DNA of 39,377 bases from Treponema sp. GTDB lineage: Bacteria > Spirochaetota > Spirochaetia > Treponematales > Breznakiellaceae. Below are positions 23,939-33,347 of this stretch, in pieces. The notes under the pieces are model-generated. The model did no database searches. It was not told the DNA's origin and saw nothing but the letters and a program-made list of their open reading frames with translations. The stretch covers positions 1 to 39,377 of the forward strand of contig WQXI01000019.1 in assembly GCA_009784935.1 (NCBI GenBank), written 5' to 3'. Position 1 is the stretch's first letter. Each line of letters opens with the position of its first letter. The position numbers were made by a program, and so were the translations under genes.

Positions 23939-25432
23939 ATGGCAGCCCGATTCGAAGTTACCGCTTCAAAATACAGACCAAAAACCTTTGACGAACTGGC
24001 GGGACAGGAATTTGTAGTTTCTACCATAAAAAACTCTCTTAAAAACGGGCATATTGCCAATGCCTATCTCTTTTCGGGACCAAGAGGGTGCGGCAAAACC
24101 AGCGCGGCTCGTATTTTGGCGCGTTCTTTAAATTGCTTAAACAGCGGCGGCGGCAGTCCCTGCGGCGGCAATGACGCCGAAATATGCGACAATTGCCGTT
24201 CCATTACAAGCGGTTCTTCGATGGATGTGCTGGAAATTGACGGCGCTTCGAATAATTCTGTAAATGACGTACGGCAAATCAAAGACGAAGTTCTCTTTCC
24301 GCCTCATTCGGGGCGTTATAAAGTATATATAATTGACGAAGTTCATATGCTTTCTGCGAGCGCTTTTAACGCGCTTTTAAAAACTATAGAAGAGCCGCCG
24401 CCTTATATTGTTTTTATTTTTGCCACAACAGAGCTGCACAAGGTTCCTGCGACAATAAAGAGCCGCTGCCAACAGTTTAATTTTAGGCTGATACCTATCG
24501 AGACGATTCAGGAAATACTAAAAAAAATCTGCGCAGAAAATAACATTAAAGCAGAAGACGACGCGCTGTTCTGGATAGCAAGAGAATCAACAGGCAGTAT
24601 GCGCGATGCGTTTACCTTGTTTGATCAAGTTGTCTCTTTCAGCTTGGGCTCAGACGGCGTTTTTATCCAAAGCAGTTTAATCCGCGAAAAGCTCGGCATT
24701 ATCGGTCTTGAAAAACTAAACGCCTTTGCAGAGGCCTGCGCTTTGAATGACGCGCCTTTAGCTTTTTCGCTGACCGACGAAATTCTTTCCAGCGGCGTTG
24801 CGATAGAACAGTTTGTTATAGACCTTTCGGGATATTACCGGAGTTTATTACTTTTAAAAAACGGAATAACAAGAGAATCGCTTTTGGGTTACCGCTCCGC
24901 TTTATTTTCGCAAAAAGCACTCGGCACTTATGATTCTGTGCGTTTAGAGCAGGCATTGGATATTTTATTAGACTGTTACCGGGACATGCGTTACGGTGTA
25001 TCGCCTCGTTTTGAACTCGAAACCGCTGTTTCAAAATTGACATGGTTGACAAAATGGGTGTCGCACACAGAACTTAAAGAAGCGCTTGATAAAACGCGCG
25101 GTATCACAATACCTTCTGCGCAGCAAACGCAATCACAGCCGCAGTATCAGCAGCAAGCGCCGCAGCAACCGCAATCGCAGTCTCAGCAGCAGCGATCCGG
25201 CGACGGACGTTCACTGACCGACGAGTTTAACCGCATGCTTGCCGAAAAAGGAAAAAATGTGTCTAATAACAGCGGCGATAATGGTTATGACGAAGATGTT
25301 CCTATGTGGAGTAAAGACGCCGCGCCTAGAGACGCCGCGTCTAGAGACGCTGTGTCTAGAGACAATACATCTCAGAATGCACCGCAGGTAGAGCAAGTAT
25401 TAAATATTATCCCCGGAACAGTTGTGCAATAA
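23939..25432 (+). CDS. dnaX: DNA polymerase III subunit gamma/tau
   Basis: The clamp-loader ATPase, 497 aa. It has Walker A GPRGCGKTS (residues 47-55), a zinc-binding module (CLNSGGGSPCG and CDNCRS), Walker B IIDEVHML, and the sensor SRC motif (TIKSRCQQF). The collar domain follows to about residue 370. The tail is short: a Gln-rich linker (about 390-425) and an (R)DAAS-type repeat (SKDAAPRDAASRDAVSRDNT) from 15-bp DNA units at 25316-25362, then about 30 residues. Compared with E. coli tau (643 aa) the C-terminus is reduced. No Shine-Dalgarno precedes the ATG, where a -10 box suggests a leaderless message. It is followed by ybaB at 29 bp. Confidence 0.94.
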   Translation: MAARFEVTASKYRPKTFDELAGQEFVVSTIKNSLKNGHIANAYLFSGPRGCGKTSAARILARSLNCLNSGGGSPCGGNDAEICDNCRSITSGSSMDVLEIDGASNNSVNDVRQIKDEVLFPPHSGRYKVYIIDEVHMLSASAFNALLKTIEEPPPYIVFIFATTELHKVPATIKSRCQQFNFRLIPIETIQEILKKICAENNIKAEDDALFWIARESTGSMRDAFTLFDQVVSFSLGSDGVFIQSSLIREKLGIIGLEKLNAFAEACALNDAPLAFSLTDEILSSGVAIEQFVIDLSGYYRSLLLLKNGITRESLLGYRSALFSQKALGTYDSVRLEQALDILLDCYRDMRYGVSPRFELETAVSKLTWLTKWVSHTELKEALDKTRGITIPSAQQTQSQPQYQQQAPQQPQSQSQQQRSGDGRSLTDEFNRMLAEKGKNVSNNSGDNGYDEDVPMWSKDAAPRDAASRDAVSRDNTSQNAPQVEQVLNIIPGTVVQ

Positions 25433-25461
25433 CAGCGCAATAAATTATGGAGTAAACAAAA

Positions 25462-25737
25462 ATGAATATTAATCCATTCGATTTAATAAAACAGATGAGC
25501 GGTTTTCAGGAAAAACTTGGCGGTATTTCCGCTACAGGGTCCGCTGCCGCAGGTCTTGTAGAAATTGACGTTAACGGAAAATTAGAAGTGCTTGCCGTAC
25601 GCATTTCGCCGCAGGCAATGGATGATATAGAAATGCTTCAGGATTTAGTTATGGCTGCCTTTACCGACGGCATGACAAAAGTAAAAGAAGCGATCACAGG
25701 TCAGGTCGGCGCGATGGGCTTTCCCGGCGTCATGTAA
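25462..25737 (+). CDS. ybaB: YbaB/EbfC nucleoid-associated protein
   Basis: A 91-residue DNA-binding protein of the YbaB/EbfC family: N-terminal helix NPFDLIKQMSGFQEKL, the strand region AGLVEIDVNGKLEVLAVRIS, and a C-terminal helix. It forms a dimer on DNA. The start has GGAG 9 nt upstream. dnaX-ybaB is a conserved pair; recR, usually next in the same direction, here lies on the opposite strand with an 11-bp gap. Confidence 0.92.
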   Translation: MNINPFDLIKQMSGFQEKLGGISATGSAAAGLVEIDVNGKLEVLAVRISPQAMDDIEMLQDLVMAAFTDGMTKVKEAITGQVGAMGFPGVM

Positions 25738-25748
25738 TAAATAAAAAA

Positions 25749-26339
25749 TTAAATTTTTACTCTTCCCCTAAAACTTCGTGAGAGCGTTAGTTTGTCGATG
25801 TATTCAAGGTTTCCGCCGACAGGCATGCCGGAAGCTAAACGTGTTATTTCTATCGGATAATTTTTCATCGTTTTTTGCAGATACAGCGCAGTTGTATCGC
25901 CCTCGACAGTTGGATTTAACGCAAGGATAATTTCTTTTACGCCGTCAAGCCGGTTTAAAAGTTTATCGATAGAAAGATTTGCTGGGCTTACGCCTTCCAG
26001 CGGAGCGATTAAACCGCCGAGAACATGATACAAACCTAAAAACTCACGCCCTTCTTCTATTATGCGCATGTCCTGCGCAGATTCTATAACGCAGATAATT
26101 GATCTGTCGCGGTTTAAATCCGAGCAGACAAGACAAGGGTCAGTTTCTGTAAAACCGCCGCAGACGCTGCAGCGCCGTATCGCTTGATGTAAAACAGAAA
26201 GTTCTTTTGCAAGATTCTGCGCAAGAGAAGGGCTGTTGTCAAGAATGTAATACGCAATCCGCCCGGCGCTTTTCTTTCCAATCCCCGGGAGTTTAGAAAA
26301 TAAAGAAATCAACCTGTCTAAAGCGTTCACAGTGATCAT
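25749..26339 (-). CDS. recR: Recombination mediator RecR
   Basis: A 196-residue RecR, normal length: helix-hairpin-helix LPGIGKKSAGRIAYYI near the N-terminus, a zinc finger (C57, C60, C69, C72), a Toprim domain (ICVIESAQDMRIIEE, VLGGLIAPLEG, LALNPTVEGDTTALYL) and a C-terminal RLASGMPVGGNLEYIDKLTL. With RecO it loads RecA on gapped DNA. The ATG overlaps the stop of the hydrogenase-chemoreceptor gene by 4 bp, so recR is translationally coupled to it rather than to dnaX-ybaB, with which it converges. Confidence 0.95.
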   Translation of the reverse strand: MITVNALDRLISLFSKLPGIGKKSAGRIAYYILDNSPSLAQNLAKELSVLHQAIRRCSVCGGFTETDPCLVCSDLNRDRSIICVIESAQDMRIIEEGREFLGLYHVLGGLIAPLEGVSPANLSIDKLLNRLDGVKEIILALNPTVEGDTTALYLQKTMKNYPIEITRLASGMPVGGNLEYIDKLTLSRSFRGRVKI

Positions 26340-28426
26340 GAATGCAATGTTTCTTTTTTCTTTGCAATCTCTGTCAATTCATGCATTGAGACGCTTAACT
26401 GCTCAGTCATAGTCAGCATTTTTTTATAAACTACTTCGACTTCGTCGCTTTGCGTTTTTAAACTGTCCAGTGTAGCTGTAATCTCGCTGCTTTCGGCAGA
26501 CAGTTCGTTAAAGGTGGTTATTAAGCTTGTCATTGTTTCGGCAAAGTCATTTATTTCTTTTGACATTTCTGTAATGCGCGCATCTGTATCGCCTGACTGT
26601 TTTGATGTTACAGCTATTCCGTCTATAATGCTTTTTAATGTCTGAGAAATATTGCGTGAGTTTTCTCTTGTGCTTTCTGACAGGCGGCGTATTTCGTTTG
26701 CGACAACAGCAAAACCGGTTCCGGCGTCTCCGGCATGAGCAGCTTCGATAGCTGCATTCATAGACAGCAGGTTTGTGTTGGCTGCAATCGCGCTGATTAT
26801 CTTAATGGCAGAAGCAATGCCGTCTACTGATTGAGAAATACCCTGTACGGATTGTATTGTTTCCCTCATAGAAGCTTTGCCCATTTCGGCGTTGTCTTTA
26901 AGTTCTTCTATTGCTTCCTGCTTGCTTCTTGATAATGCAGAAGTTTCCTTAAGCGAATTAACCATTATTTCGGTCTTCTTGGATGATTCTTCTATAGAAC
27001 GTGATTGAGTTTCTATGCTTCCGCTTAAGTCGTGTACTATAGTATTGATTCCATCGATAAGTTCCGAAGCGCTGTTGATATGCTCTGTGAGAATGTTCAA
27101 TAGTTCTTCTACCTTCATTTCTTCCTGAAGCAGGGCAAGAATGTAGTGCGAACAATTGTTTGGTTTGTTAAGTTTGTTAAAAATAGCCGTCGCCATTGTT
27201 TTACAGCTTCCGTAGCCGCAGGCTGTACAATCGTATATGTCTTCTTTTCCGAACTTTCTTAAGGAGCGGTAAACTTCTTTAAGTTCGGCTTCGTTTGGAT
27301 GCCGGATAAAATTATTTTCTGAGAGATCAAGATAACTGCGGTCATATATTTTTTTCTTCCAGTATCTCTTTAATACCCTATGGAATTTTTTATATACCCA
27401 TTCGCCTCTTTGGTGCCCATGGTATTCTTCCAGTTTATGACGTCTCTTTCTAATCGGGCTTTCCAGTATTGCAGTCGGCACTTTGCTGTTTCCTGTTCCG
27501 GGGCCGCCGTTACATCCCTTTTCGCAGTTTAAGCAGTCAACCAAAAGCGATAATTCGATATTGGTATCCAGAAGCTCAACCATTTCTTCGAGATAAGGAT
27601 AAATAGCATGAACGCCTTCGGACTTATGTGTTTTTCTTCTGATTCCCGGAACAAAGCGTTCTGCTGTATCCAGCAATCCGCCCGGCGAAGAAAACCCGAC
27701 AGCGCGTTCTGCATGAGGTCCTATATAATCGACTTGCGGAAAAGTAGAAAGGGTAACGCTTCGTTCTTCTATATATTCTCTCAGAGAAAGCATTGTTACG
27801 TTGTAGTCCACCATTTTGGTTTCATCAAATTCTCTCTTTTTTGCAATACAGGGAGAAATCATCGCTATTTTATGATCCTTGAATTTTGGATAATACTGAC
27901 GGATCATTTTTACTGTATGAAGCATCGGACTGTCCGCCGGCGCAAGGTAAGGAATTAATTCCGGATGATAAATCTGAATAAAGCTGACAATCGCAGGACA
28001 TGGCTGGGCAATTACAGTTCGTGGTTTATTTAGCTTGATATGCTGAAGATACGAGATAACCGTTAACTCTGCGCCGAAACTTACGTCAAAGAAAGCGTCA
28101 ACACCCAGCGATTTTAACCAGCCGTTAAAATTGAAAAATTTATCAGGAAAGACCGAAGCTATGGCAGGAGCCACAACTGCAACCATTTTTTTACCTTGTC
28201 TTAAATCCTCAAAGAACTGCGGGGCGTCATCTATATGAGAGCGGGCATTATGGGTGCAGATTACTATACAATTTCCGCATCCAATACACAGGTCATGGTT
28301 TATAAGCAGTTTTTCGCCCGAACCGTCCATGCAAAACTTTACCGGACACGCAGTTATACAGGCGTAACAATTGATACACTTCTTTTCGTCTATTTTGATT
28401 ACTGGTGTTAATGCTGTTTTACTCAT
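26336..28426 (-). CDS. [FeFe]-hydrogenase-like sensor fused to a methyl-accepting chemotaxis signalling domain
   Basis: A 696-residue soluble protein with three parts. (1) Two [4Fe-4S] ferredoxin motifs (C17, C20, C23, C27; C47, C50, C53, C57). (2) An H-cluster domain: L1 QPCPAI with C143, L2 SPCIAKKRE with C193, K196 and E199, L3 NCEKGCNGG with C301 and C305. All four cluster-ligand cysteines are kept, but the proton-relay cysteine of TSCCP is proline (P142). A further Fe-S domain follows (C400, C403, C408, C425). (3) From about residue 440 a cytoplasmic MCP coiled coil with the tip NTNLLSMNAAIEAAHAGDAG and GFAVVANEIRRL. No membrane segment is seen. It likely senses H2 or redox state and signals to CheA/CheW. 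The start has GGTGAGG, and the gene is followed by recR. Confidence 0.92.
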   Translation of the reverse strand: MSKTALTPVIKIDEKKCINCYACITACPVKFCMDGSGEKLLINHDLCIGCGNCIVICTHNARSHIDDAPQFFEDLRQGKKMVAVVAPAIASVFPDKFFNFNGWLKSLGVDAFFDVSFGAELTVISYLQHIKLNKPRTVIAQPCPAIVSFIQIYHPELIPYLAPADSPMLHTVKMIRQYYPKFKDHKIAMISPCIAKKREFDETKMVDYNVTMLSLREYIEERSVTLSTFPQVDYIGPHAERAVGFSSPGGLLDTAERFVPGIRRKTHKSEGVHAIYPYLEEMVELLDTNIELSLLVDCLNCEKGCNGGPGTGNSKVPTAILESPIRKRRHKLEEYHGHQRGEWVYKKFHRVLKRYWKKKIYDRSYLDLSENNFIRHPNEAELKEVYRSLRKFGKEDIYDCTACGYGSCKTMATAIFNKLNKPNNCSHYILALLQEEMKVEELLNILTEHINSASELIDGINTIVHDLSGSIETQSRSIEESSKKTEIMVNSLKETSALSRSKQEAIEELKDNAEMGKASMRETIQSVQGISQSVDGIASAIKIISAIAANTNLLSMNAAIEAAHAGDAGTGFAVVANEIRRLSESTRENSRNISQTLKSIIDGIAVTSKQSGDTDARITEMSKEINDFAETMTSLITTFNELSAESSEITATLDSLKTQSDEVEVVYKKMLTMTEQLSVSMHELTEIAKKKETLHS

Positions 28427-28444
28427 ACCTCACCCCTATCTATA

Positions 28445-28473
28445 ATACTAGTCTAAAAAATACAAAAAATCAA
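28445..28473 (-). promoter_or_regulatory. Promoter of the hydrogenase-chemoreceptor gene
   Basis: Minus strand TTGATT (28473-28468), 17-nt spacer, TAGTAT (28450-28445). The leader would be about 11 nt and contains the GGTGAGG ribosome site. Confidence 0.5.
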
Positions 28474-28503
28474 ATATAATTACAGGTTTTTGGCGGTTAG
28501 CTA

Positions 28504-31350
28504 TTAATGGAAATCACCCCAGCTTTTGCCTGTCTCTACGGTTACGCGAAGAGGAATGCTCAATTCTGCGGCTTTTTCCATTTCGGCTCTGATTAGGGTC
28601 TCCGCCTCGCCGCATTCGTTCTCCGGACATTCAAAAATCAGTTCGTCATGAACCTGCAAAAGAAGCCTGACATTGCTCTTTAAAGAAGAGATTTTCTTAT
28701 CAAGGTTAAGCATTGCTGTTTTTACAATGTCCGCTGCCGACCCCTGAATTGGAGTATTTACAGCAATTCTTTCTGCCGCCGCTTTTTCGGTCTTGTTGCC
28801 CGAATTAATAGAAAGAACCCCTCTGCGCCTTCCAGAAATTGTAGCAATATAACCTTGCTGTTCTGTCTTTTTTATGGTGTCTTCAATAAACTGCCGTACT
28901 CCGGAATATGTATTAAAGTAAGCGCTTATAAACTTTTGCGCGTCTGTCCGGCTTATATCCAATTCGTTAGCAAGGCGGAAGGCGCTCATTCCGTATATTA
29001 CTCCAAAGTTGATAGTTTTTGCTATCCGCCGCTGTTCGTTTTTTACATCGTTTTCGTCAATGCCGAATATCAAAGAAGCGGTGCGGGCATGGACATCCTT
29101 TCCATCCAAAAAGGCAGAAACAAGATTCTTGTCTTGGGATAGATGAGCCAGTATAACAAGTTCTATCTGGCTGTAGTCTGCGGAGATTAATAAACATCCG
29201 GGTTTTGCGATAAAGGCTTGCCTTATGCGCCGTCCTTCTTCCGCGCGAACCGGTATATTTTGAAGGTTAGGCTCGCGGCTGGAAAGCCTTCCTGTTGCTG
29301 TCCCCGTCTGAATAAAATTTGTATGCAGTCTCCCTTCGCTGTCTGCCAAACTTGCCAGTGTATCGACATATGTGGATTTAAGTTTTGCCAAAGTGCGGTG
29401 GCGCAGAATTAATGCGGGGACAGGATCTTCGCGCGCAAGTTCTTCCAAAGCCGCGGCGTCAGTAGAGTAGCCTGTTTTAATTTTTTTGCCCGGATTTAGT
29501 TTTCGTTCTACAAAGAGAACTTCCTGAAGCTGTTTAGTAGAAGACAAGTTAAACTCATGTCCTACAAGCTTCCATGTTTCTGCCTGTATTTGATCGAGCT
29601 GAACAGCCAATTCCTTTCCGTAATCTATAAGGGCTTTTGGTTCTATTTTGATACCTTCGTTTTCCATCTCGGCAAGCACAGGCAGTAATGGCATTTCCAG
29701 ATTATTAAAAAGTTTGATAGAACCTGTTTTGTTTAATATAGGCTCGTAATGAAGTTTTAATCTTAGGCAATAATCTGCGTCTTCGCAGGAATAGTTGGCT
29801 GCTGTCTCCAAAGGAACATCGGCAAATGTTCCGCCTTTTGGCACTATGTCGTTGTACTTTACAGGCGAGCAGTTAAATGTATAACCGGCAATCGAATCCA
29901 GCGAATAGTTGTTTCGTTCCGGATCAGCCAGCCACGCCGCGACAATTGTATCCCATATTTTGCATTGCCAGCGTTCGATACCCCAGCCTCTGCTTGCCTT
30001 GTAATCAAATTTTGCGTTGTGCGCTGCGATTGTAAAGTCAGGGTCTGCAAAAAGCGGGGAGAGAAATTCAAATACTTTTTTTGCCTCTATAAATTCAGAG
30101 CCGCCGTCTTTGACTGCATGCGGAGCTGTCGGTATATAAAAAGCTTCTTTTGGTTTTACTGCCAGAGATATTCCTACAGGGCGTGAGTTAAATGCGTGAA
30201 GCGAATCTGTCTCAAAATCGAGCGCAAGCAGTTTTTGTTTTTTTGCCTGCTCTAAAACAGGAATTAGTTCTTCTATATTAAGTATTGTTTTGTAAACGCC
30301 TTCGCCGATAAGAGAGCTATCTGTTTTATTTCCTTCTATATCCTCTGTGTTCTTTATGCTCGTCGTGTCTCTGTGTGAGGTATTCGCGCTGCCTCCGCTC
30401 TTCACATTCGAGTCCAATTGCTTTGCGCTTTGCCGAATCCCTTCGCGCATTAATATCTCCGCACCTGCTGTTCTGTTTGCGTTTTCTATAGAAAGCTCTT
30501 CGATACAGGTAATCGGAAGTTCCATATCGGTTCGCAGGCGGATCAATGATTGAGAAAAATACGCGCTTTCTTTTCCTTCTGCAACTTTCTTTCCTGTAGA
30601 ACCTTCGATAGCCGCTATGTTGTTGTATATCTCATCCAAAGAGCCGTACCGTGTTATGAGCTTTACAGCAGTTTTTTCTCCGATACCTTTAACGCCGGGG
30701 ACATTATCAGAGCTGTCGCCTGTAAGTGATAACAAGTCTAATACCTTAGAAGGATCAATTCCCCATTCCTCTTTTACTTCGTCGGGCCCTGCAAGATCCC
30801 AAGAAGGTCCTGAGTTTCCCAAATTTGTTTCGCCTTTATTTGCTTTAGAAGGACGAAGCTCGAATGTTCCGTTTCCTACAAGCTGAAGCAAGTCTTTGTC
30901 AGAAGAAAGAATATAACACTGCCTGTTTTCTTTTTTGCAAAGTTCTGCAAGAGCCGCAATTATATCGTCAGCTTCGTAACCTTCGGCTTTAATGCATTTT
31001 ATTCCGAGAGCGTTTAAAAATTCTTCCACTAACGGAACCTGTTCGTGCAAGTCCTCGGGAGTTTTTTGTCTGTTTGCCTTGTATTCGCTGTACATCTTGT
31101 GCCTGAATGTCGGAGTCTTTGAATCAAAGATTGCGGCAAGACGCAGAGGTATTTCTCGCTTCTCTTTTAGTTTGCCGTTTTCGTCAGCTGCAGGAGCGCC
31201 GTCATTTAACAGTGAAACAATTGTACGCGCAAAGCCGAAAAGAGCAGAAACATTTTTTCCTGCATTATTTCGCAATGGGTGTGTTAAAAAAGCAAAATAT
31301 GAACGGTAAATAAGACCGTAAGCATCTATAAGGTAAAGAGGGCTTTTCAT
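28504..31350 (-). CDS. polA: DNA polymerase I
   Basis: A 948-residue PolA with all three activities. The 5' nuclease is at about residues 1-300 (YLIDAYGLIYRSYFAF; EADDIIAAL; helix-hairpin-helix VPGVKGIGEKTA). The 3'-5' exonuclease keeps its acidic residues (LALDFETDSL, AAHNAKFDY, YSCEDADYCL), so proofreading should work. The polymerase has motif A DYSQIELVILAH, motif B RRIAKTINFGVIYG and motif C VHDELIFE. The linker around residues 318-340 (TSHRDTTSIKNTEDIEG) is encoded by a CACAGAG-type repeat that resembles an intergenic copy at 15593-15632. No ribosome site precedes the ATG; the -10 box lies 7 nt before it. Confidence 0.96.
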   Translation of the reverse strand: MKSPLYLIDAYGLIYRSYFAFLTHPLRNNAGKNVSALFGFARTIVSLLNDGAPAADENGKLKEKREIPLRLAAIFDSKTPTFRHKMYSEYKANRQKTPEDLHEQVPLVEEFLNALGIKCIKAEGYEADDIIAALAELCKKENRQCYILSSDKDLLQLVGNGTFELRPSKANKGETNLGNSGPSWDLAGPDEVKEEWGIDPSKVLDLLSLTGDSSDNVPGVKGIGEKTAVKLITRYGSLDEIYNNIAAIEGSTGKKVAEGKESAYFSQSLIRLRTDMELPITCIEELSIENANRTAGAEILMREGIRQSAKQLDSNVKSGGSANTSHRDTTSIKNTEDIEGNKTDSSLIGEGVYKTILNIEELIPVLEQAKKQKLLALDFETDSLHAFNSRPVGISLAVKPKEAFYIPTAPHAVKDGGSEFIEAKKVFEFLSPLFADPDFTIAAHNAKFDYKASRGWGIERWQCKIWDTIVAAWLADPERNNYSLDSIAGYTFNCSPVKYNDIVPKGGTFADVPLETAANYSCEDADYCLRLKLHYEPILNKTGSIKLFNNLEMPLLPVLAEMENEGIKIEPKALIDYGKELAVQLDQIQAETWKLVGHEFNLSSTKQLQEVLFVERKLNPGKKIKTGYSTDAAALEELAREDPVPALILRHRTLAKLKSTYVDTLASLADSEGRLHTNFIQTGTATGRLSSREPNLQNIPVRAEEGRRIRQAFIAKPGCLLISADYSQIELVILAHLSQDKNLVSAFLDGKDVHARTASLIFGIDENDVKNEQRRIAKTINFGVIYGMSAFRLANELDISRTDAQKFISAYFNTYSGVRQFIEDTIKKTEQQGYIATISGRRRGVLSINSGNKTEKAAAERIAVNTPIQGSAADIVKTAMLNLDKKISSLKSNVRLLLQVHDELIFECPENECGEAETLIRAEMEKAAELSIPLRVTVETGKSWGDFH
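30345..30392 (-). repeat. CACAGAG-type repeat inside polA
   Basis: The minus strand contains CACACAGAGACACGACGAGC and then AACACAGAGGAT. With one gap this aligns with the intergenic copy at 15593-15632 (CACACAGAGGCGCTAAGGC, then ACAACAGAGGA). The reading frame of polA is kept. It falls in the linker between the 5' nuclease and exonuclease domains, where an insertion is tolerated. Confidence 0.45.
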
Positions 31351-31357
31351 GCGTTAT

Positions 31358-31386
31358 ATACTAACATGGTAAACCCAACCTTGCAA
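31358..31386 (-). promoter_or_regulatory. Promoter of polA, predicting a leaderless mRNA
   Basis: Minus strand TTGCAA (31386-31381), 17-nt spacer, TAGTAT (31363-31358), then 7 nt to the ATG at 31350. There is no room for a ribosome site. Confidence 0.5.
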
Positions 31387-31399
31387 CGACAGGCAATAT

Positions 31400-33346
31400 A
31401 TGCAATACTTAAATATGAGCGAAAACTCCGAAGACAAAAATGAGAATAAAGGCGGTCCCAATTTTCCGTTCGGCGGACCAAATCTGCCGGATTTTAAAGG
31501 ATTTGGGGGCTGGAAGTTTCTTCTTCTCTATCTTGCCATTCTTTTTGTCGGAATAAGTTTATTTAATTATGTTTTTTTAAATCGACTAAATCCTGCAATA
31601 GATTATTCTGAATTTAAAGAACTTGTTATCTCCGGAGAAATTAAAAGGGTTGTATTAACAGATTCTTACATCACAGGTTATTCCAATCCCGAAAAAAGAG
31701 AATCAACAAGAGGTAATATTTCCCGCTCTAACAATAGTTCTTCGCAGACGGACAAAGTATACCGCACTGTTTATATGTATGACGAAAACTTTATTGCTTT
31801 TTTAGATGAAAACAAAGTGGCTTACGGAGCAGTATCGCGCGAAGGCAACGCTGTTCTTGGTTTTATTTTAAGCTGGGTTGTTCCTATCGCTTTCTTTCTG
31901 CTTATCTGGCGGTTTATTGTTAAACGTATCGGTAACATGGGGAGCAATGTTCTTTCTGTCGGGCAGAACCGCGCGGTCATCGTTGCAGAAGGCGATATCA
32001 CAACGCGCTTTAACGATGTTGCCGGAGTAGACGAAGCCAAAGAAGAACTTGTCGAAGTCGTAGATTTTTTAAAGAGTCCCGATAAATACAAAGAGATCGG
32101 CGGCAAGATACCCAAGGGTGTGCTTCTTGTCGGACCGCCGGGAACAGGTAAAACACTTCTTGCGCGCGCAGTTGCAGGCGAAGCTGGAGTTTCGTTTTTC
32201 CGCATGAGCGGCGCAGACTTTGTCGAAATGTTTGTCGGTGTCGGCGCTGCCAGGGTTCGAGACTTGTTTAAGCAGGCAAGAAACAAAGCGCCATGTATTA
32301 TTTTTATTGACGAACTAGACGCCATAGGAAAAAGCAGAATCAACAGTATTGGCGGCGGCAACGACGAACGCGAACAAACGCTTAATCAGCTTCTTGTAGA
32401 AATGGACGGCTTTGACGGAACATCCGGTCTCATCATTCTTGCCGCCACAAACAGACCCGACGTTTTAGATCCTGCGCTCCTTCGCCCCGGCAGATTTGAT
32501 CGTCAGGTGCTTGTTGACAGACCCGACCTTAAAGGCAGGGAGGCTATCCTTAAGATACATTCCAAACCAGTAAGGCTTGATCCTGCCGTTGACTTGGAAA
32601 TTGTCGCGAGGATTACATCCGGTTTTTCCGGGGCGGATTTAGCGAACGTTGTAAACGAAGCCGCGCTCTTGGCAGTACGCGCAGGACGAAAAATTGTTAC
32701 ACAGGTAGATTTTGACGAAGCAATAGAAAAAATTATCGCAGGTTTACAGAAAAAGACTCGCGTTCAAAAACCGGAAGACAGAAAACTTACCGCGTATCAC
32801 GAAGCAGGTCATGCAATTATCGCCGCTTTTACTCCGAACGCAGATCCTGTAACAAAGATTTCTATTATTCCGCGCGGTCTTGCTCTTGGTTATATGCTTC
32901 AGCTCCCTGTCGAAGACCGTTACAAAGTTAAAAAGTCCGATCTTTTGGGACAGATAGACATACTGCTCGGCGGACGAATCGCAGAAGAAATGATCTCCGG
33001 CGAATATTCGACAGGAGCGTCAAACGACATTACAAGAGCGACGGACATTGCGCGTAAGATGATTACCGATTATGGTATGAGCGACAGATTTAAGAACGTT
33101 GCGCTTTCGTCACGGGGGATGAGTTCGACAGGGCAGGAACAGCGCGAGCCTTCTTTCCAGAGAGAATATGCAGAAAGCACACAGCAATATGTTGACGAAG
33201 AAATCGCCCGCATAATAGAAAGCGAATTTGCCAAGTCCAAAAAAATTCTAGAAGAAAAACGCAGTATTCTTGACAATGTTGCCGCAGTATTACTGGAAAA
33301 AGAAACTTTAGACGAAAAAGAATTTAAAGCGCTTCTTAATATATAG
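31400..33346 (+). CDS. ftsH: ATP-dependent zinc metalloprotease FtsH
   Basis: A 648-residue membrane AAA protease that degrades misfolded and regulatory proteins. Transmembrane segments are at about residues 37-57 and 149-172 with a periplasmic domain between. The AAA module has Walker A GPPGTGKT (245-252), the pore motif [10 protein letters not shown], Walker [12 protein letters not shown] and the second region of homology [20 protein letters not shown]. The zinc site is HEAGH (H467, E468, H471). The N-terminus has an acidic, Gly/Pro-rich stretch before the first helix. The start is at 31400 or, less likely, 31415; only CAGG is seen as ribosome site. It is divergent from polA and its stop is 1 bp from the convergent M15 peptidase gene. 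Confidence 0.95.
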   Translation: MQYLNMSENSEDKNENKGGPNFPFGGPNLPDFKGFGGWKFLLLYLAILFVGISLFNYVFLNRLNPAIDYSEFKELVISGEIKRVVLTDSYITGYSNPEKRESTRGNISRSNNSSSQTDKVYRTVYMYDENFIAFLDENKVAYGAVSREGNAVLGFILSWVVPIAFFLLIWRFIVKRIGNMGSNVLSVGQNRAVIVAEGDITTRFNDVAGVDEAKEELVEVVDFLKSPDKYKEIGGKIPKGVLLVGPPGTGKTLLARAVAGEAGVSFFRMSGADFVEMFVGVGAARVRDLFKQARNKAPCIIFIDELDAIGKSRINSIGGGNDEREQTLNQLLVEMDGFDGTSGLIILAATNRPDVLDPALLRPGRFDRQVLVDRPDLKGREAILKIHSKPVRLDPAVDLEIVARITSGFSGADLANVVNEAALLAVRAGRKIVTQVDFDEAIEKIIAGLQKKTRVQKPEDRKLTAYHEAGHAIIAAFTPNADPVTKISIIPRGLALGYMLQLPVEDRYKVKKSDLLGQIDILLGGRIAEEMISGEYSTGASNDITRATDIARKMITDYGMSDRFKNVALSSRGMSSTGQEQREPSFQREYAESTQQYVDEEIARIIESEFAKSKKILEEKRSILDNVAAVLLEKETLDEKEFKALLNI

Positions 33347-33347
33347 G

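Noticed and set aside
25316-25362. dnaX 15-bp tandem repeats as a CRISPR or mobile element
   Set aside because: They are short, in frame, and code for a flexible linker of DnaX; there are no spacers.
26336-28426. Catalytic fermentative hydrogenase
   Set aside because: The proton-relay cysteine is proline and the protein ends in an MCP domain, so a sensor role is more likely.
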